From Fischerella sp. PCC 9431 (lineage in GTDB: Bacteria > Cyanobacteriota > Cyanobacteriia > Cyanobacteriales > Nostocaceae), in contig NZ_KE650771.1 of NCBI RefSeq assembly GCF_000447295.1, forward strand, positions 3,920,282 to 3,984,281: 64,000 bases of DNA, written 5' to 3'. The notes beneath the pieces are model-generated. The model had not been told where the DNA came from and did not search any database. It was given only the letters and a program-made list of their open reading frames with translations. Shown in pieces: positions 9,230 through 19,414 of the stretch. The stretch's first letter is position 1; every line of letters starts with the position of its first letter. A program made the position numbers and the translations under genes.

Positions 9230-9977
9230 ATAATATTTTCTGATAAATAATCTCTAGTAAAAATGACTGAAATGAGTGCAAAAAAAAGTGGTTTCCAGGG
9301 AGCATGTGTAATGAAAAAGAAGCACTTGTTTGCTCCTCCCATGCTTTAATTTGGTCATAACTAACTTCTTGATCTTGCAAACCACCAAAAGCAGTAATAG
9401 GACAATCCAGTGGTGTTTGTGGAGTATAAATATAATTTTCTAGTACTGCAAAATCTGCCCGTATAATTGGCATGAATAATTGCATAAGTTCATCATTTTC
9501 CAGTAAAGCTTCTGGAGTCCCATTTAAATGCCGCAATTCTTCCAGAAATTCTGCGTCTGGTAAACGGTGAATAGGTAATTTGTTACTAACCAGTTGAGGT
9601 GCGCGGCGAGCTGATACAAACAGATGACTAGGTATTACACCATACTGTTTGCGGAGTAGACGAGCAAGTTCAAAACTCACAAGTCCACCCATACTGTGAC
9701 CGAAGAAAGCAAATGGTTTGTCTAAGTTTGGTTTCAAAACACTAGCTAATTCTGTAACTAGAGGTTCTAATTGAGTAAACAAAGGTAATTTGATCCGCAT
9801 TCCTCTACCAGGAAGCTCGATCGCACAGATTTCTACGGTTGGTAGGAGATCATTTGACCAGCTACGAAAGATATTAGCACTACCACCAGCGTAGGGAAAA
9901 CAAAATAAGCGGATTTTGGCTTCTGGATTAGGTTTATAACAAACAAACCAAGAGTCTAAATTTGAGGTGTTGGGCAT
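9228..9977 (-). CDS. type II thioesterase (GrsT-like alpha/beta hydrolase)
   Basis: A 249-residue protein with the features of external thioesterases that accompany NRPS/PKS systems: RLFCFPYAGGSA (about residues 23-34), ELPGRGMR (about 54-61), the nucleophile Ser95 in FFGHSMGG, Asp in GGLQDQEVS and His in LPGNHFFLHS. Such enzymes remove stalled acyl groups from carrier proteins or release products. No NRPS or PKS megasynthase lies in the window, but a KASIII-like/ThDP enzyme pair sits 5 kb away. The gene is alone on the minus strand. Confidence 0.88.
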   Translation of the reverse strand: MPNTSNLDSWFVCYKPNPEAKIRLFCFPYAGGSANIFRSWSNDLLPTVEICAIELPGRGMRIKLPLFTQLEPLVTELASVLKPNLDKPFAFFGHSMGGLVSFELARLLRKQYGVIPSHLFVSARRAPQLVSNKLPIHRLPDAEFLEELRHLNGTPEALLENDELMQLFMPIIRADFAVLENYIYTPQTPLDCPITAFGGLQDQEVSYDQIKAWEEQTSASFSLHMLPGNHFFLHSFQSFLLEIIYQKIL

Positions 9978-10414
9978 CTTGCTACTATTTTTGCTCGTGC
10001 GGATACATTCAGCTTACGAAAAATTAGTTTTAAAGTCTATTTGACTGTATTTTGACTAATCTTACAAGTTTGACAGCAATTTCTTTAATAGTTAAACGAT
10101 ACTCAAAATAGTGTTGAAGATGGTTGCAATTGCTTTTCTTGATAGTAAACATAGCAATTTTGTTATATTAAATACAACAACCATTAAATAAAATTTAAAA
10201 AGCATAAAATCAGGTGCAGCAAGTATTTTAGGAAAATTAGACTAAAATTGGCTGTAATATGTATAGTAAGAGTCTTAGCTATTTTTGAGGTTGAGTTCTC
10301 AACAAGTATTTTCTCAAATAAGCAAGCTATTTGATGTTTGGTTAAACAAACTCTTAATTCAGCAAAGATTTAATTTATTCAAAGTAAATTTAGGATAATT
10401 AAAGTTTTTAATAT
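9978..10414. other. divergent promoter region
   Basis: About 440 AT-rich bases between the leftward thioesterase and the rightward WD40 gene, without an ORF of coding character. Both promoters must lie here. TAGGAT at 10392 is the only ribosome-binding-like sequence before the ATG at 10415, and it is rather distant. Confidence 0.5.
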
Positions 10415-13400
10415 ATGGCTTTACAGAATTGGAGACGCAAGCGCGGAGTTGCACTTACTACTAGAGGTTTGCAAAAACTTCAAGAAGCAAAGCGCGCATC
10501 AGAAGCACAGGAAAATTTTAGCAATAGCTATACACTTGAAGAAATGAGTTCACTGACTGGGTTATATCCCAGCACCATCTCAAAAGTACTCAATCGCGAA
10601 TCCGGGGTTGATAAAAAAACTCTTGAAAAGTTATTTACAGTTTTTAACATAAAACTAGATAAAAGTGACTATATTAGTTCAAATACTCGGATAGATTGGG
10701 GAGATGCTACTATTCCAACTGTTTTTTATGGACGTAAGCAAGAAATTGCTACTTTAGAGCAATGGATTCTCAATGATCGCTGCCGATTTGTAGCACTATT
10801 AGGAATGGGCGGTATTGGTAAAACGTCTTTGTCTGTAAAGCTTGCTCAACAGATTCAGGAAGAATTTGAATATGTCATCTGGCGATCGCTCAGAGAAGCG
10901 CCACCTATCAAATCTGTCCTTGTGAATCTTATCCAATTTCTCTCTGACGAGCAAGACACAGAAAGCAACCTCCCAGGAAACTTGACTGAGATCATATCCA
11001 GGCTAATTGATTATTTACGAAACAATCGTTGTCTAGTGATTTTTGACAATGTAGAGTCAATTCTCAGCAGTGGTAATCGCTCTGGCAATTATCCAGAAGG
11101 ATATGAGGGATATGGTCAGCTGTTTAAACAGCTAGGAGAAGCAGCTCACACTAGCTGCTTAGTGCTAACCAGTCGGGAAAAACCCAAAGAAGTAGCATTA
11201 ATGGAAGGTAGAGCGCTACCTGTTCATTCGTTGCTACTGACTGGTTTAAATCTGGAAGAGGGACAGGAAATTTTGAAAGTAAAAGGACTATCTGCAACAG
11301 AGAAAGAATGTAAAAAAATGATTGATCTGTATGCAGGCAATCCATTAGCCTTAAAAATCGTTGCCACGACTATTCAAGATGTTTTTGGTGGTAATGTGAC
11401 TCAATTCTTGGAACAAGATACAGCAGTTTTTGGAGATATTCGTGATGTTTTAGAGCAGCAGTTTGAGCGCTTATCAAACCTAGAAAAAGAAATCATGTAT
11501 TGGCTAGCAATTAATCGTGAGCCAACTTCGCTATCAAATTTAAGAGAAGATATCGTATCGCCAACACCACCAAAAAAATTATTGGAAGCTCTAGAATCTC
11601 TGGTTAGGCGATCGCTAATCGAGCAAAGTGCTGCAACTTTCACCCTGCAACCTGTAGTTATGGAGTATGTGACTCAGGTATTGATAGAACAAGTATGTGA
11701 AGAGATTACAACTGAAAATTTTGATCTTTTTAGATGTCACGCCTTAATGAAGGCAACTGCCAAAGACTATATTAAAGAAACTCAAATTCGCCTCATTCTC
11801 CAACCATTGATTAATGAATTACTCGCTATATTTAGAAGCAAAAAAGGCGTTGAAAAACAATTAACTCAAATCTTAGCAAGACTACGAGAAGAATCACCCC
11901 AAGAACCAGGCTACAGTGGGGGAAATATTCTCAATTTGTTTAGTCAATTACAGACAGATTTAAGCGGCTATGATTTTTCTGATTTCGCTGTTTGGCAAGC
12001 TGACCTACGCAGTGTAAGTTTGCACAATGTAAATTTTGCTCACGCTGATTTAGCTAACTGCGTTTTTGCGGAAACCTTTGGTGGTATTCATTCGGTGGCA
12101 TTTAGCCCTGATGGTCAATTCTTAGCTATGGGAGATACTTATAATCAAGTTCACCTCTATCAAGTTGCAGACGGCAAACAACAGGTTGTTTGTGTTGGAC
12201 ACACTGATTGGGTGTGGTCAGTTAGCTTCAGTCCTGATGGAAAAGTCCTCGCTAGTAGTGGTAAGGATAAAAACATCAAACTGTGGGATGTAAATAGCGG
12301 AGAGTGTCTGGTAACTTTACAGGGACATAGTAATGGAATTGCGTCAGTTGCCTTTGCTCCTAAAGGTAATATACTAGCCAGTGCGAGTGAAGACCAAACA
12401 GTGAAACTGTGGAATGCTAGTACTGGTGAATGCCTGAAAACTTTGTCTGGCCATCATGGTAGAGTCTCATCAATTGCTTTTAGTCCAAATGGTCAAATTT
12501 TGGCTAGTGGTTGTCATGACCAAATGGTGAAATTATGGGATGTCAGCACTGGCAAATGTCTGAATACTTTACAAGGACATCATGGTGGAGTCTGGTCAGT
12601 TAGCTTTAGTTCAGATGGTCAAACTTTAGCCAGTGGCAGCCATGATCGAACAGTGAGATTGTGGAATGTTGAAACTGGTCAACATGTCAATACTTTACAG
12701 GGTCATACTGATTGTATAAATTCATTAGTCTTCAGTTTAGATAGTCATATACTCGCAAGTGGAGCAGATGATCGAACAGTAAAACTGTGGGATGTCAACA
12801 CTGGTGAATGTCTTAGAACTTTACAGGGACATAGCAGTAGGGTATGGTCAATTGCTTTGAGTCCAGATAGTCGCACACTAGTGAGTGGCAGTAGTGACCA
12901 AACAGTAAGGTTATGGGATATTAACACGGGTCAATGCCTCAAAACTTTGCAGGGTTACAGTAGCGGCATATGGGAAGTGACATTCAGTGCTAATGGTCAC
13001 ATGCTTGTGAGTGGCAGTGGTGATCAAATGGTGAAGTTCTGGGACTTTAATACTGGTAAGTGTCTCAAAACTTTGCGAGGACATAGAAATCGGGTGACGT
13101 CCGTTGCTGTGGGTGCAAATGGTCAGATCGTCGCCAGTGGTAGTGAAGATCAAAGTGTGAAACTCTGGGATGTTAACACTGGTGAATGCCTTAAAACCTT
13201 TCGTGGACATGCAAATTGGCTTACATCAGTTGCTATCAGCCCAAGCTGTCAAATGCTTGCAAGTGGCAGTGATGATCACACAGCAAGGTTGTGGGATGTT
13301 AACACTGGTCAATGTATTCATGTATTAGAAGGGCATACTGATCGGATATGGTCTGTTGCCTTCAATCCAAATGGTCAAATCGTTGCTACTGGTTCTCACG

Positions 13401-13933
13401 ATAAAACAGTGAAGTTATGGAATGTGACAACGGGCGAATGCATTCGGACACTTTTTGGACATAATAACTGGATCTGGTGGATCAGTTACAGTTCTGATGG
13501 TCACATACTAGCTAGCAGTAGTACCGACCAAACTATAAAGCTGTGGAATATCAAAACTGGAGAATGTGTTCAAACTTTAAACGGTCATACCAGTTCTGTA
13601 TACTCAGTAGCCTTTAGTCCTGATGGCTCCATGCTAGCGAGTAGTAGTCAAGATCAAACTGTGAAGCTTTGGGATCTCCGCACAAATCAATGCATTAAAA
13701 CTTTAAAGGGACATAAACAATTAGTTTGGTCGGTTGCTTTTAGTCCCAACGGTCAAACACTAGCAAGTGGTAGCCAAGATGACACGATTAAATTTTGGGA
13801 TGTTAATACCGGGGAGTGTCTCAAAACTCTAAGAAATGAAAGACCATATGAAGGAGCGAATATTTCCAATGTTATCGGGATCACAGAAGCGCAAAAAGCC
13901 TCTTTGAAAGCTTTAGGAGCAGTTACTACATAA
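10415..13933 (+). CDS. STAND ATPase: HTH + NB-ARC + 14 WD40 repeats
   Basis: A 1172-residue protein. Residues 1-90 form a helical/HTH-like region (YTLEEMSSLTGLYPSTISKV) common in cyanobacterial NB-ARC/WD40 proteins. The ATPase begins near 100; the P-loop is GMGGIGKTS (130-138) and Walker B is CLVIFDNVES (about 208-217). Residues 500-550 contain a short pentapeptide-like patch (DLRSVSLHNVNFAHADL). Fourteen WD40 units run from about 552 to 1142, most ending KLWDVNTGECLKTLQGH, enough for two seven-blade propellers. STAND proteins are ligand-triggered switches in signalling, development or defence. No effector domain such as TIR, caspase or nuclease is visible at the N-terminus. Confidence 0.92.
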   Translation: MALQNWRRKRGVALTTRGLQKLQEAKRASEAQENFSNSYTLEEMSSLTGLYPSTISKVLNRESGVDKKTLEKLFTVFNIKLDKSDYISSNTRIDWGDATIPTVFYGRKQEIATLEQWILNDRCRFVALLGMGGIGKTSLSVKLAQQIQEEFEYVIWRSLREAPPIKSVLVNLIQFLSDEQDTESNLPGNLTEIISRLIDYLRNNRCLVIFDNVESILSSGNRSGNYPEGYEGYGQLFKQLGEAAHTSCLVLTSREKPKEVALMEGRALPVHSLLLTGLNLEEGQEILKVKGLSATEKECKKMIDLYAGNPLALKIVATTIQDVFGGNVTQFLEQDTAVFGDIRDVLEQQFERLSNLEKEIMYWLAINREPTSLSNLREDIVSPTPPKKLLEALESLVRRSLIEQSAATFTLQPVVMEYVTQVLIEQVCEEITTENFDLFRCHALMKATAKDYIKETQIRLILQPLINELLAIFRSKKGVEKQLTQILARLREESPQEPGYSGGNILNLFSQLQTDLSGYDFSDFAVWQADLRSVSLHNVNFAHADLANCVFAETFGGIHSVAFSPDGQFLAMGDTYNQVHLYQVADGKQQVVCVGHTDWVWSVSFSPDGKVLASSGKDKNIKLWDVNSGECLVTLQGHSNGIASVAFAPKGNILASASEDQTVKLWNASTGECLKTLSGHHGRVSSIAFSPNGQILASGCHDQMVKLWDVSTGKCLNTLQGHHGGVWSVSFSSDGQTLASGSHDRTVRLWNVETGQHVNTLQGHTDCINSLVFSLDSHILASGADDRTVKLWDVNTGECLRTLQGHSSRVWSIALSPDSRTLVSGSSDQTVRLWDINTGQCLKTLQGYSSGIWEVTFSANGHMLVSGSGDQMVKFWDFNTGKCLKTLRGHRNRVTSVAVGANGQIVASGSEDQSVKLWDVNTGECLKTFRGHANWLTSVAISPSCQMLASGSDDHTARLWDVNTGQCIHVLEGHTDRIWSVAFNPNGQIVATGSHDKTVKLWNVTTGECIRTLFGHNNWIWWISYSSDGHILASSSTDQTIKLWNIKTGECVQTLNGHTSSVYSVAFSPDGSMLASSSQDQTVKLWDLRTNQCIKTLKGHKQLVWSVAFSPNGQTLASGSQDDTIKFWDVNTGECLKTLRNERPYEGANISNVIGITEAQKASLKALGAVTT

Positions 13934-13955
13934 ATAAATTGGCTAACTGTGAATA

Positions 13956-14939
13956 TTATCTTCCCTTGCCTTTTAGTAGAGAAACTACACCTAAAGCACC
14001 AAAGGTTAACACACCTGACACAGGAGAAGGTTCAGGAACAGGCACTTTTTCTTTCTTAAGTGTTGAAAATGCTAATTCTCCGATTGTCTTATGAGTAGCA
14101 GTCGTTGGATGAAGTTGATCCCAAAACACAAAGGTATCTGGAGTACAGTTAACTGGCTGTGTCGGAGGATTTATCGGTATAACTGATAAGTCTCCTGCAA
14201 TGCAAGAATCAGTTGCATTGGTAAAACCAAATTCCTGGGGATCTGCAATTATCCGATTAAATAAAGAATTAACATCAAGACCAATAATATTGATATCTGG
14301 ATTTAGTTGCTGATCCCATAAGTAGATGCTTGCAGTCAAATTGGAGTTATGTGTACTGATCAAATTGCTAAGTGCATCAGAAGTTTGATTATTCCCGCCT
14401 GTAATCGGAAATTTTCCTAAATCGGGCTGGTTAACCACCATAATATCTTTAGCGCCGACAGCAATTAGTGATTCTACCGCAGTTGATATATTTGTGACTG
14501 TCTCGTTCGGATCGGGAACATCACCAAAAAAATACTTTATGTAATCATTCGTACTAGCCCAGACAATGTAAAGAGCATTCGGATCAGCAGACGCATTTAC
14601 TGTTGTAAAGCTATTAATTTGTTGCTGCAATCCTGGTAAACCTGCCAAGCCAATATTATCAAAGCCTGTGGTTGCACCGCCAAAAGCAAAATTGGTCTGT
14701 GGATTAAAATTTATCCCTAAATCAGAGGCGAGATATTCCACCCAAACTGAACCGTTGGAAAAACGCCCATCAACATATGGGCTGGGCGGGATAGCTCCAC
14801 CTGTGGCATTAAATACATTGCCTGTGTCAGAGAAGCTATCGCCAAATACATAAATCTCGTCATAAGTTTTTGCTAAAACTTTGAGTGGAAAGGCAACAGA
14901 AAAGAGTAAAAGCCCTGTTGCCAAAAATTTTCTTTGCAC
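13956..14939 (-). CDS. SGNH/GDSL hydrolase with PEP-CTERM anchor
   Basis: A 327-residue exported hydrolase. Residues 1-23 form a signal peptide ending VLA. Block I is FGDSFSDTGN with nucleophile Ser35; an Asn-rich block ASTNDY lies mid-protein and block V is DQLHPTT with the catalytic Asp and His. The C-terminus (about 299-327) is a PEP-CTERM sorting signal: VPEPSP, a hydrophobic stretch, then KGKGR. Such proteins are sorted and processed by exosortase. The likely activity is esterase or lipase on an unknown substrate. The gene ends 22 bases from the stop of the WD40 gene, so the two converge. Confidence 0.92.
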   Translation of the reverse strand: MQRKFLATGLLLFSVAFPLKVLAKTYDEIYVFGDSFSDTGNVFNATGGAIPPSPYVDGRFSNGSVWVEYLASDLGINFNPQTNFAFGGATTGFDNIGLAGLPGLQQQINSFTTVNASADPNALYIVWASTNDYIKYFFGDVPDPNETVTNISTAVESLIAVGAKDIMVVNQPDLGKFPITGGNNQTSDALSNLISTHNSNLTASIYLWDQQLNPDINIIGLDVNSLFNRIIADPQEFGFTNATDSCIAGDLSVIPINPPTQPVNCTPDTFVFWDQLHPTTATHKTIGELAFSTLKKEKVPVPEPSPVSGVLTFGALGVVSLLKGKGR

Positions 14940-15047
14940 AGTGAACCTTTAGATATATTTTCGGTATTATACCGATTATCTAAATAAAAAATACCTATTT
15001 ATTCATAGTAAGCACTTAAGTGCTTACTACAAACCAAGAGTATTTAA

Positions 15048-16187
15048 TCAACAAGATACATACCTACTGCCTTCAGAAACTTTCACTGTTGAGTCTGTTA
15101 CCTTAAGAGGGTCAGGACTTAGAGCTACATTTCCCCAGCGCATCACACTCGCAGAGGCGACACCAGCTACACCAAATCCATAGATTAGAACCAAGTCGTT
15201 TTCACGAATTTTGCTCAAGTGTGCAGCATGGTACATATTGGCTAACGAGAGTACCGAGCCAATATTTGCATATTGTGGATGAATGTTAATTGTCCGCTCT
15301 GGTTCAATGCCAAGTACACGTGTGCAAAAACGTGCAAACCAAGCTGTAGGTGTATTGAAAAGAAAAAAGTCGATTTGCTCTAAGGTTACACCAGCAGCAC
15401 TGGCAGCACCTTCACAACAAGTACGGAGAAAATCCGTAACTGTTTCTCGGAATAGCTTACTTGACTCTTTGCTAAACTCCATACGAACCAATGGATGACC
15501 CAATTCATTCTCGGAAATAGTAGAGAATAAAGTGTTACACAATACTCGTGTATTAATTGTTTTTGTACCTAGAATTCCCTGATTTTGTTCGAGCCTATCG
15601 ACAACAAAAGCCCCAGCACCATCACTAATACACCAGAAGATAGTATCGCGTTCATCAAAAAAGCGAGAGTATGTACATGAGACAACCACAAGCACTTTTT
15701 TGTACTCTCCGCCTCGCACCAAGGCACAGGCAGTCTGAAGTGCAACTGGTGTTACTCCACAGGCTGCATCTAGATTCCAAGCAGCACCCTGAAAGTCAAG
15801 TTGCTGGGCAAGAAAGGCAGCGTTGCCAAATCCAATTTGTTCAGGCCAGACTGAAGCAACCAGTATAAGATCTATGTCGTCAACAGAAAGCTTGGCTGCT
15901 TCAAGAGCTTTTATTGCTGCATCATATTCGAGCGTCAGGGAAGACTCCCCTGGTCCCAGCAATCGCTGCTCAACTGTTCCACGAAAAGGATCAGATAAAT
16001 AAGGCATCATCTCTAGATCAAACTCATTACTAGGAGTAGAGCCACTGAGTGAAAATAGCTTTGCCAAGCTTTTTTGCTCTGATTGAGCAACTAAGTCTGG
16101 GTATTTTTCTGTGTAATAATCTCTTGTACGTTTAATGCTTGGCAAACTCATAGAGAGCGAACGAATACCTACTGGAGAATACACCAT
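15048..16187 (-). CDS. KASIII-like (FabH-type) condensing enzyme or acyltransferase
   Basis: A 379-residue thiolase-fold protein. Cys143 in NLDAACGVTP is the acyl-accepting nucleophile, and IGSVLSLANM corresponds to the C-terminal substrate loop. The usual His of the HQAN motif is replaced by Asn278 in FLFNTPTAW, while Asn308 (QYANIGS) matches the second Asn. Loss of that His is seen in KASIII relatives that move acyl groups instead of doing decarboxylative condensation, so acyl transfer or a non-standard condensation is likely. It starts 39 bases after the ThDP enzyme gene and is presumably cotranscribed. It is not the housekeeping fabH: context and active site both differ. Confidence 0.82.
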   Translation of the reverse strand: MVYSPVGIRSLSMSLPSIKRTRDYYTEKYPDLVAQSEQKSLAKLFSLSGSTPSNEFDLEMMPYLSDPFRGTVEQRLLGPGESSLTLEYDAAIKALEAAKLSVDDIDLILVASVWPEQIGFGNAAFLAQQLDFQGAAWNLDAACGVTPVALQTACALVRGGEYKKVLVVVSCTYSRFFDERDTIFWCISDGAGAFVVDRLEQNQGILGTKTINTRVLCNTLFSTISENELGHPLVRMEFSKESSKLFRETVTDFLRTCCEGAASAAGVTLEQIDFFLFNTPTAWFARFCTRVLGIEPERTINIHPQYANIGSVLSLANMYHAAHLSKIRENDLVLIYGFGVAGVASASVMRWGNVALSPDPLKVTDSTVKVSEGSRYVSC

Positions 16188-16226
16188 GATTGAACTGCCT
16201 TATTAAACAAGTTTAAAGTAATAGAT

Positions 16227-17963
16227 TTAATAATTTGTAGCGCCTTGTGAAATCAGACTTTGATTCCGACCTTCAGAACGTGGTGTTTGGCTGGGATCGA
16301 TGAGTACATCAACAACAAAGGGACAAGTGGCTGCGATCGCTTTTTCTAATGCCGCCTGGATGTCACATTCCCTTGCAACACGAATACCATCAGCCCCCAT
16401 CCCTTGGGAAATCTTGACAAAATCTGCCTGTGGAATAGTTGCATCTACGCCCTTAAAACCTAAATATGTCATTCCCTGTTCGCATATATTGTAGCGCCCA
16501 TCATTGAGTACAATCCAGACAGCAGGAATTTGATATTTTACAGCAGTACTCACCTCGTTGTTCATGAGCATCGCACCATCTCCAACAATGGCTACTGCCT
16601 TACCTTGACGTGCCAAAGCAGTACCCACGACACCTGTAACAAAATGTCCCATAGATGCAAAGCTAGTACTGACACGGAAGCGACCTGGTTTGGCAAATTG
16701 CAGCATTGGATTTACCCAAGCCAGGGAGTTAGCAGACTCTGCCATTACGATTATCTCTGTACTATCAACAATTACCCGTTGAATCATATCTATCAGAAAC
16801 TGTGGTCGCACCAAACCTTCTGCCTGTGGTTCGATGAAATCACGTTGAGGATGAGGCAAAGCGATCGCGAATGAGGAACTGATATTTTCTGGGAAGTATT
16901 TCAGCAGTCCTTTTAGAAACATTCCAACATCAGACTGAATAGCGAATGTTTCAGCAGATGGATAAGCTGTTCCTGGAACCTCTGCGTTCAAATCAACATG
17001 TATGAATCCTCGTCTAGGGATCATCACCGGATTCCAGAAAGAGGTAAGTTCACCAAGGCGTGTTCCGAGTACAAGCGTACGCAAAGGGCGCTGCTCCTGC
17101 ATGTAAGTTAGGACTGATCCATGTCCACCAAAGCCGGTAACGCCCACAAATTGAGGATGATTTTCGGGAAAAATACCCTTACCACGGGGTGAACACATGA
17201 CAGCAGCCCCTGTCCTTTCAGCAAGTTGACGAATCTCCTCTGCTGCACCTCGCGCACCAAAGCCAACCCAGATTGCAAAAGGCCCTTCAGACAGCAATCG
17301 CGCACATTCTGCCATTGTTTGATCACCGGCAGTTGGCAAAGCATAAGACAAAGCTACCTTTGGTAAAGATTCTTTGACTGAGCTTGTCTGGATGTTTTTA
17401 GGAATACTCAAATGAGCAACAAATCCTTCTGGTCTTGCGAAGCCAAGAGCAAGCCTTCGTGCTATTTCTGGAAGTTCATCACTAGATTCGAGGGTCGTTG
17501 CATAATGAAATATTGTTCCTGAATTCACAAGACCTGTACTAGACATAGTGTAGGTGCTAGTTTCCTGAAGCGCCCAGCGTCCTCGCCGTGGTGATGGTGT
17601 TGCACCTGACAGCAGAACAACCTTAGCACCTTCCCAACGGGCAGCTAATAGTCCTGTCAAAGCATTGGTAATTCCTGGTCCTGTGGTAGTGAATACAACT
17701 ACTGGGCGATCGGTTGCAAAATACGCTTCCATCGCTGCAAACGCAGCTCCTGCTTCATGCCGAAAGTGGAGTACTTGCAGAGAACTATTATGCAATGCAC
17801 CCCATAGCGGTGCGATCGCACCTCCGGAGACGCCAAACGCATATACCACTCCTAGATCTTCCAAAATCTTAGCCACAGTTTCTGCTACTGACAAAGGTGC
17901 AGATGACTCACTATGAGAGATATTTTCCGGGGAACTGAACTGTCTAGCCTTGTTAGCTTTCAT
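16227..17963 (-). CDS. thiamine-diphosphate-dependent enzyme, acetolactate-synthase-like
   Basis: A 578-residue ThDP enzyme with the three-domain layout of the acetolactate synthase/benzaldehyde lyase group. Glu70 in HFRHEAGAAFA is the ThDP-activating glutamate. The cofactor motif runs from VGDGAMLMNN to WIVLNDGRYN in the C-terminal third. The N-terminal 25 residues are polar and variable. The family joins or splits 2-oxo acids and aldehydes (acyloin chemistry). With the KASIII-like partner downstream, a role in a small natural-product or lipid pathway is more likely than branched amino acid synthesis. It is first gene of a probable two-gene operon. Confidence 0.85.
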   Translation of the reverse strand: MKANKARQFSSPENISHSESSAPLSVAETVAKILEDLGVVYAFGVSGGAIAPLWGALHNSSLQVLHFRHEAGAAFAAMEAYFATDRPVVVFTTTGPGITNALTGLLAARWEGAKVVLLSGATPSPRRGRWALQETSTYTMSSTGLVNSGTIFHYATTLESSDELPEIARRLALGFARPEGFVAHLSIPKNIQTSSVKESLPKVALSYALPTAGDQTMAECARLLSEGPFAIWVGFGARGAAEEIRQLAERTGAAVMCSPRGKGIFPENHPQFVGVTGFGGHGSVLTYMQEQRPLRTLVLGTRLGELTSFWNPVMIPRRGFIHVDLNAEVPGTAYPSAETFAIQSDVGMFLKGLLKYFPENISSSFAIALPHPQRDFIEPQAEGLVRPQFLIDMIQRVIVDSTEIIVMAESANSLAWVNPMLQFAKPGRFRVSTSFASMGHFVTGVVGTALARQGKAVAIVGDGAMLMNNEVSTAVKYQIPAVWIVLNDGRYNICEQGMTYLGFKGVDATIPQADFVKISQGMGADGIRVARECDIQAALEKAIAATCPFVVDVLIDPSQTPRSEGRNQSLISQGATNY

Positions 17964-18926
17964 ATCCTTATTATGTTATTTAGCGTACATGTCAGGCATA
18001 CTAAATATACAAAACAAAATTTAATCACGCTAAAACCTTTACGTTGTAAGAATTTTATCATAATAACAACTTCATTTATGCAGCTTATTACCTAGATGTT
18101 GTTACACATCACCAGACAGCATAATTGAAACTAGTTAGCGTCAAGACTAATATCTTTTGATTAGAGATATGAATACCTGTATTTCTGACTAATAAGTAAT
18201 TACAATGAAGTGATCAGGGTGTTTATCTCTCAAAATTCATCAACATTAATTGATAATAATGTCAACAAGCTATGGCTTGATATTAACTTTTGAGTAGGCA
18301 GATGCGATCGCCAAATTCTCTAAAGATTCTTTTGTAACTTTGATGATAATCTGAATATGTGCTTACAGGAAACTTAAGTGTGATTATGGTTTCAGCGATC
18401 ATGCCCTTTGGTTTTTGCGATTATTTTAAGATTTAAACAAGCCAAAATCAGGAAGTTAATAAATCATTTAAAGAATAATTGTAAATTTTTTTAATGTACG
18501 GAATCCTTGATATTACATCTGACCATAGTTTTTGTGAAAGCTCAAAACCCCACACAAATTGAGCAATAGTATTCCAGAAATAACGGCTATTCAAAAGAAG
18601 TACGCCTGTGCGAACTCATATAACTTTAACTACTTGACAAAATTATAAAATCTAATGTAAAAAATAATGATAAATATATTTTAGTTATAAGTATAACAGT
18701 ACACCAATAATTACTCTGCAAAACTTTTAAAGTCAGAATTTGTATATATACGTTTTATGTTCAACTTGTTACCAGTAATTTTTATGTTTCTGGTACTTAT
18801 GCTTTCTAAGTATTAAATAAAATAATTAAAAATCTTAAGTTAAACCTCAAAAACTAGATTTTCACTGGTAAAGATGGTTCTGGATTGGCAATACTAAATC
18901 ATCTTAGATAACGAAGTATAAAAACA
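17964..18926. other. long intergenic region
   Basis: About 960 AT-rich bases between the leftward ThDP gene and a rightward small gene. One HIP1-like site occurs near 18304. I find no ORF of coding character, tRNA or strong hairpin. Promoters for both neighbours must lie here. Confidence 0.5.
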
Positions 18927-19112
18927 ATGAAAAAAGTTGCTGCAAATGTATTTCCGATTTTTGCCACACCCAGTAAAGAACCATCGGTGAAACAAATTAC
19001 CCTTGAATTGACTCCAGATGAAGTTAGAAAACTTGAACAACATTGTGACTGGAGGGGAAAAGAGGTAACCGATATCATTCGGGAACTCATTCAAGAGTTG
19101 CCTGTAACTTAA
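18927..19112 (+). CDS. small ribbon-helix-helix-like protein A
   Basis: A 61-residue protein. After a variable N-terminus (1-20) comes KQITLELTPDEVRKLEQHCD followed by a helix VTDIIRELIQEL, the beta-alpha-alpha pattern of a MetJ/Arc ribbon-helix-helix DNA-binding fold. It is paralogous to the 52-residue protein on the opposite strand at 19415-19573 (shared xITxxL, KLEQ/KYCD, VTDIIRELI). A hairpin at 19271-19309 follows. It is likely a small DNA-binding regulator or antitoxin, but no toxin is adjacent. Confidence 0.6.
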   Translation: MKKVAANVFPIFATPSKEPSVKQITLELTPDEVRKLEQHCDWRGKEVTDIIRELIQELPVT

Positions 19113-19270
19113 CCTCTCACGCTGAATTGTGAGACTCCAGTCTTTGCAAGAATTCCAGCTACTAGATACGACTTGGGTAATCGGAGTTCAGTAAATTTCA
19201 GTAAAATAGCAACATATTTCCTTAAATTTTATCTGGGAAACATTCAATTTATCAGTGTGAAGTAAAATAG

Positions 19271-19309
19271 TAGAGATTGCTTAGTCAGTCATAGACTAAG
19301 CAATCTCTA
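19271..19309. terminator. perfect 16-bp stem hairpin, probable bidirectional terminator
   Basis: TAGAGATTGCTTAGTC, a 7-base loop AGTCATA, then the exact complement. It sits between two converging small genes (18927-19112 plus and 19415-19573 minus). No clear T-run follows, so it could also be a protein-binding dyad. Confidence 0.6.
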
Positions 19310-19414
19310 GTCTGTTAATTACTTGCTAGCGCGCTTCCAATACACTGAATAAATCTTGCCTCATGCGAAAGTATCATTTTGACAAAACCATCATTAGTCT
19401 CAATCAAGCTGATT

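Noticed and set aside
16227..17963. Scytonemin enzyme ScyA
   Set aside because: The ThDP fold is shared, but no scyB or scyC neighbour is present and the partner is a KASIII-like protein.
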